This document shows positions 63,051-64,000 of a stretch of 64,000 nucleotides of DNA, piece by piece. A program made the translations under genes and the position numbers. Source of the stretch: Candidatus Endomicrobium neocapritermitis (GTDB lineage Bacteria; Elusimicrobiota; Endomicrobiia; Endomicrobiales; Endomicrobiaceae); contig WRJZ01000046.1 in the NCBI GenBank assembly GCA_009778325.1, forward strand, positions 1-64,000. Reading direction: 5' to 3'. The notes beneath the pieces were generated by a model, which worked only from the letters and a program-made list of their open reading frames with translations, was not told the origin of the DNA and searched no databases. Numbering within the stretch: the stretch's first letter is position 1; each line of letters opens with the position of its first letter.

Positions 63051-63728
63051 TTACATTCTCTGATCGACGTATATTCCGGGCCCCATTGTTGAAGAGATGG
63101 AAACGCTCTTTATATACTGGCCTTTTGAGCTTGAAGGTTTTGCTTTTGAAACTGCTTCAAACAAAGCTTTTATATTATCAACTAATTTTTCTTTATCAAA
63201 AGAAACTTTGCCTACGGAACAGTGAATAATTCCGTACGCGTCATTTTTGTATTCTACTCTGCCTTTTTTGAGTTCTTTCACGGCCGTGCCTACTTCAAAT
63301 GTGACCGTTCCTGATTTTGGGTTAGGCATAAGACCTTTAGGTCCCAAAATTTTTGCGACTTTGCTCAAATCTTTCATAATATCCGGAGTCGCTACCAAAA
63401 TATCAAAATCAAGGTTGCCTTTTGATATGTCTTCTATCAAATCATCGCCGCCGACCATGTCAGCGCCCGCGTCCTTAGCTTCTTTCTGTTTTTCGCCTTT
63501 TGTTATAACCGCGACTTTTCTTGTTTTACCGATGCCGTGAGGAAGAGTTATCGTTCCTCTTACAATCTGGTCACTTTGCTTTGGGTCAATGCCAAGCCTG
63601 ATGTGTATTTCAACGCTTTCGTCAAACTTTGCTTTTGCAGTCTGCTTTACAAGTTCGGCTGCTTCCGAAATCATGTAAAGTTTGTTCTTGTCAACTAATT
63701 TTGCCGCTTCATTTGTTCTTTTTCCCAT
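63051..63728 (-). CDS. rplA: 50S ribosomal protein L1
   Basis: A 225-residue L1 protein binding 23S rRNA helices 76-78 and forming the mobile stalk. The IRLGIDPKQSDQIVRGTITLPHG block and LGPKGLMPNPKSGTVT (~125-140) are diagnostic. A strong GGAGG site lies before the ATG. rplJ does not follow: a terminator comes directly after, so rplA ends its transcript here, and rplK would be expected beyond the window end. Confidence 0.97.
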   Translation of the reverse strand: MGKRTNEAAKLVDKNKLYMISEAAELVKQTAKAKFDESVEIHIRLGIDPKQSDQIVRGTITLPHGIGKTRKVAVITKGEKQKEAKDAGADMVGGDDLIEDISKGNLDFDILVATPDIMKDLSKVAKILGPKGLMPNPKSGTVTFEVGTAVKELKKGRVEYKNDAYGIIHCSVGKVSFDKEKLVDNIKALFEAVSKAKPSSSKGQYIKSVSISSTMGPGIYVDQRM

Positions 63729-63787
63729 TTTTTCCTCCTGTGGTTACGCGCAAAATTTTATTTTGCTCCCACAAATCTTTTTATTTA

Positions 63788-63995
63788 TTTACGAATTACT
63801 AATGATGAATCAACTTCAACCCCTCACCCTCTTGCTTCGCAAGTCCCAAGTAGTCAAGCTACTTCCAGGGCGCTCACATCTCGCGCCCGCTCGTGGCACG
63901 TGCTCCTTATTCGTCGCACACTCGCCCCGCAAGGGGCGAGGAAAAATACTTTTTTGTCGTTGATTCGTAATTCGTAATTTGTAATTCGTAATTGT
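63788..63995. repeat. Structured intergenic repeat upstream of rplA
   Basis: TTTACGAATTACTAATGATG and AATCAAC on the left are answered by GTTGATTCGTAATTCGTAAT and further ATTCGTAA units on the right (63958-63995). Between them lies a G+C-rich stretch with three hairpins: CTTGC-TTC-GCAAG (63831-63843), AAGTAG-TCAAG-CTACTT (63848-63864) and CTCGCCCC-GCAA-GGGGCGAG (63921-63940). The right arm shares its units with the repeat in the nrnA-rbfA spacer. Confidence 0.65.
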
Positions 63996-64000
63996 CTTTA

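Overview
The window looks like a chromosome segment from a low-G+C, Gram-negative, gut-type bacterium. My best guess is an Elusimicrobiota/Endomicrobium-like organism, but this is an inference from overall gene content and not a proven assignment. Gram-negative traits seen directly are a TolC/HlyD/ABC export set, several lipoprotein or signal-peptide proteins, and an alpha-2-macroglobulin/PBP1C pair. No rRNA, CRISPR array or complete insertion sequence was found.

Layout. (1) 0-5.5 kb: a small accessory region with a LolA-like periplasmic protein, a HEPN/ApeA-like putative defence protein, a DUF6973-type lipoprotein overlapping a small membrane protein (possible toxin/immunity pair), tRNA-His, a four-helix-bundle protein and tRNA-Arg. 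(2) 5.6-9.1 kb: a hybrid histidine kinase of visibly different base composition, bracketed by two copies of one intergenic repeat in opposite orientation. (3) 9.2-18.1 kb: alpha-2-macroglobulin, PBP1C and TcdA. (4) 18.2-20.7 kb: a small membrane protein, a BRO/DinD-like gene with a broken inverted copy of its own 5' end, and an ankyrin protein. (5) 20.7-27.9 kb: the translation operon rimP-nusA-infB-rbfA-nrnA-truB-ribF on the minus strand, with a promoter and terminator-like hairpin in its leader. (6) 27.9-36.7 kb: a sugar nucleotidyltransferase and a carbohydrate-active group (GH81 beta-1,3-glucanase, a radical SAM protein with a carbohydrate-binding-like tail, a CBM9-like lipoprotein, two paralogous esterases) with purM inside it. 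(7) 36.8-62.9 kb: a 26-kb biosynthesis and export cluster. (8) The end: rplA and a structured intergenic repeat.

The 26-kb cluster is the main discovery. Two plus-strand operons carry a BtrH-like acyltransferase, a beta-sandwich protein, an adenylate-forming ligase, a free-standing acyl carrier protein, a ketoreductase, a B12-type radical SAM enzyme, a HAD phosphatase, a methionyl-tRNA synthetase, a nucleotidyltransferase-aminotransferase fusion, a NUDIX hydrolase, a CGGC protein and a B12-radical SAM protein of the RiPP-maturation family with a CX7CX2C cluster motif. A converging minus-strand operon carries an ABC exporter, HlyD and TolC proteins, a double glycosyltransferase, a DegT aminotransferase, a second copy of the beta-sandwich protein, a SPASM radical SAM enzyme, a PaaK-like ligase and a PLP decarboxylase. 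All three operons start from near-identical promoters: a -35 element, exactly 17 bp, and a -10 element, with two TWAGTC half-sites 23 bp apart. An XRE regulator is divergent from the exporter. The shared promoters are direct sequence evidence that the cluster is one regulon. The enzymes suggest an acyl- or aminoacyl-ACP-derived, radically modified and probably glycosylated product that is exported. Neither its structure nor any precursor peptide can be read from the sequence.
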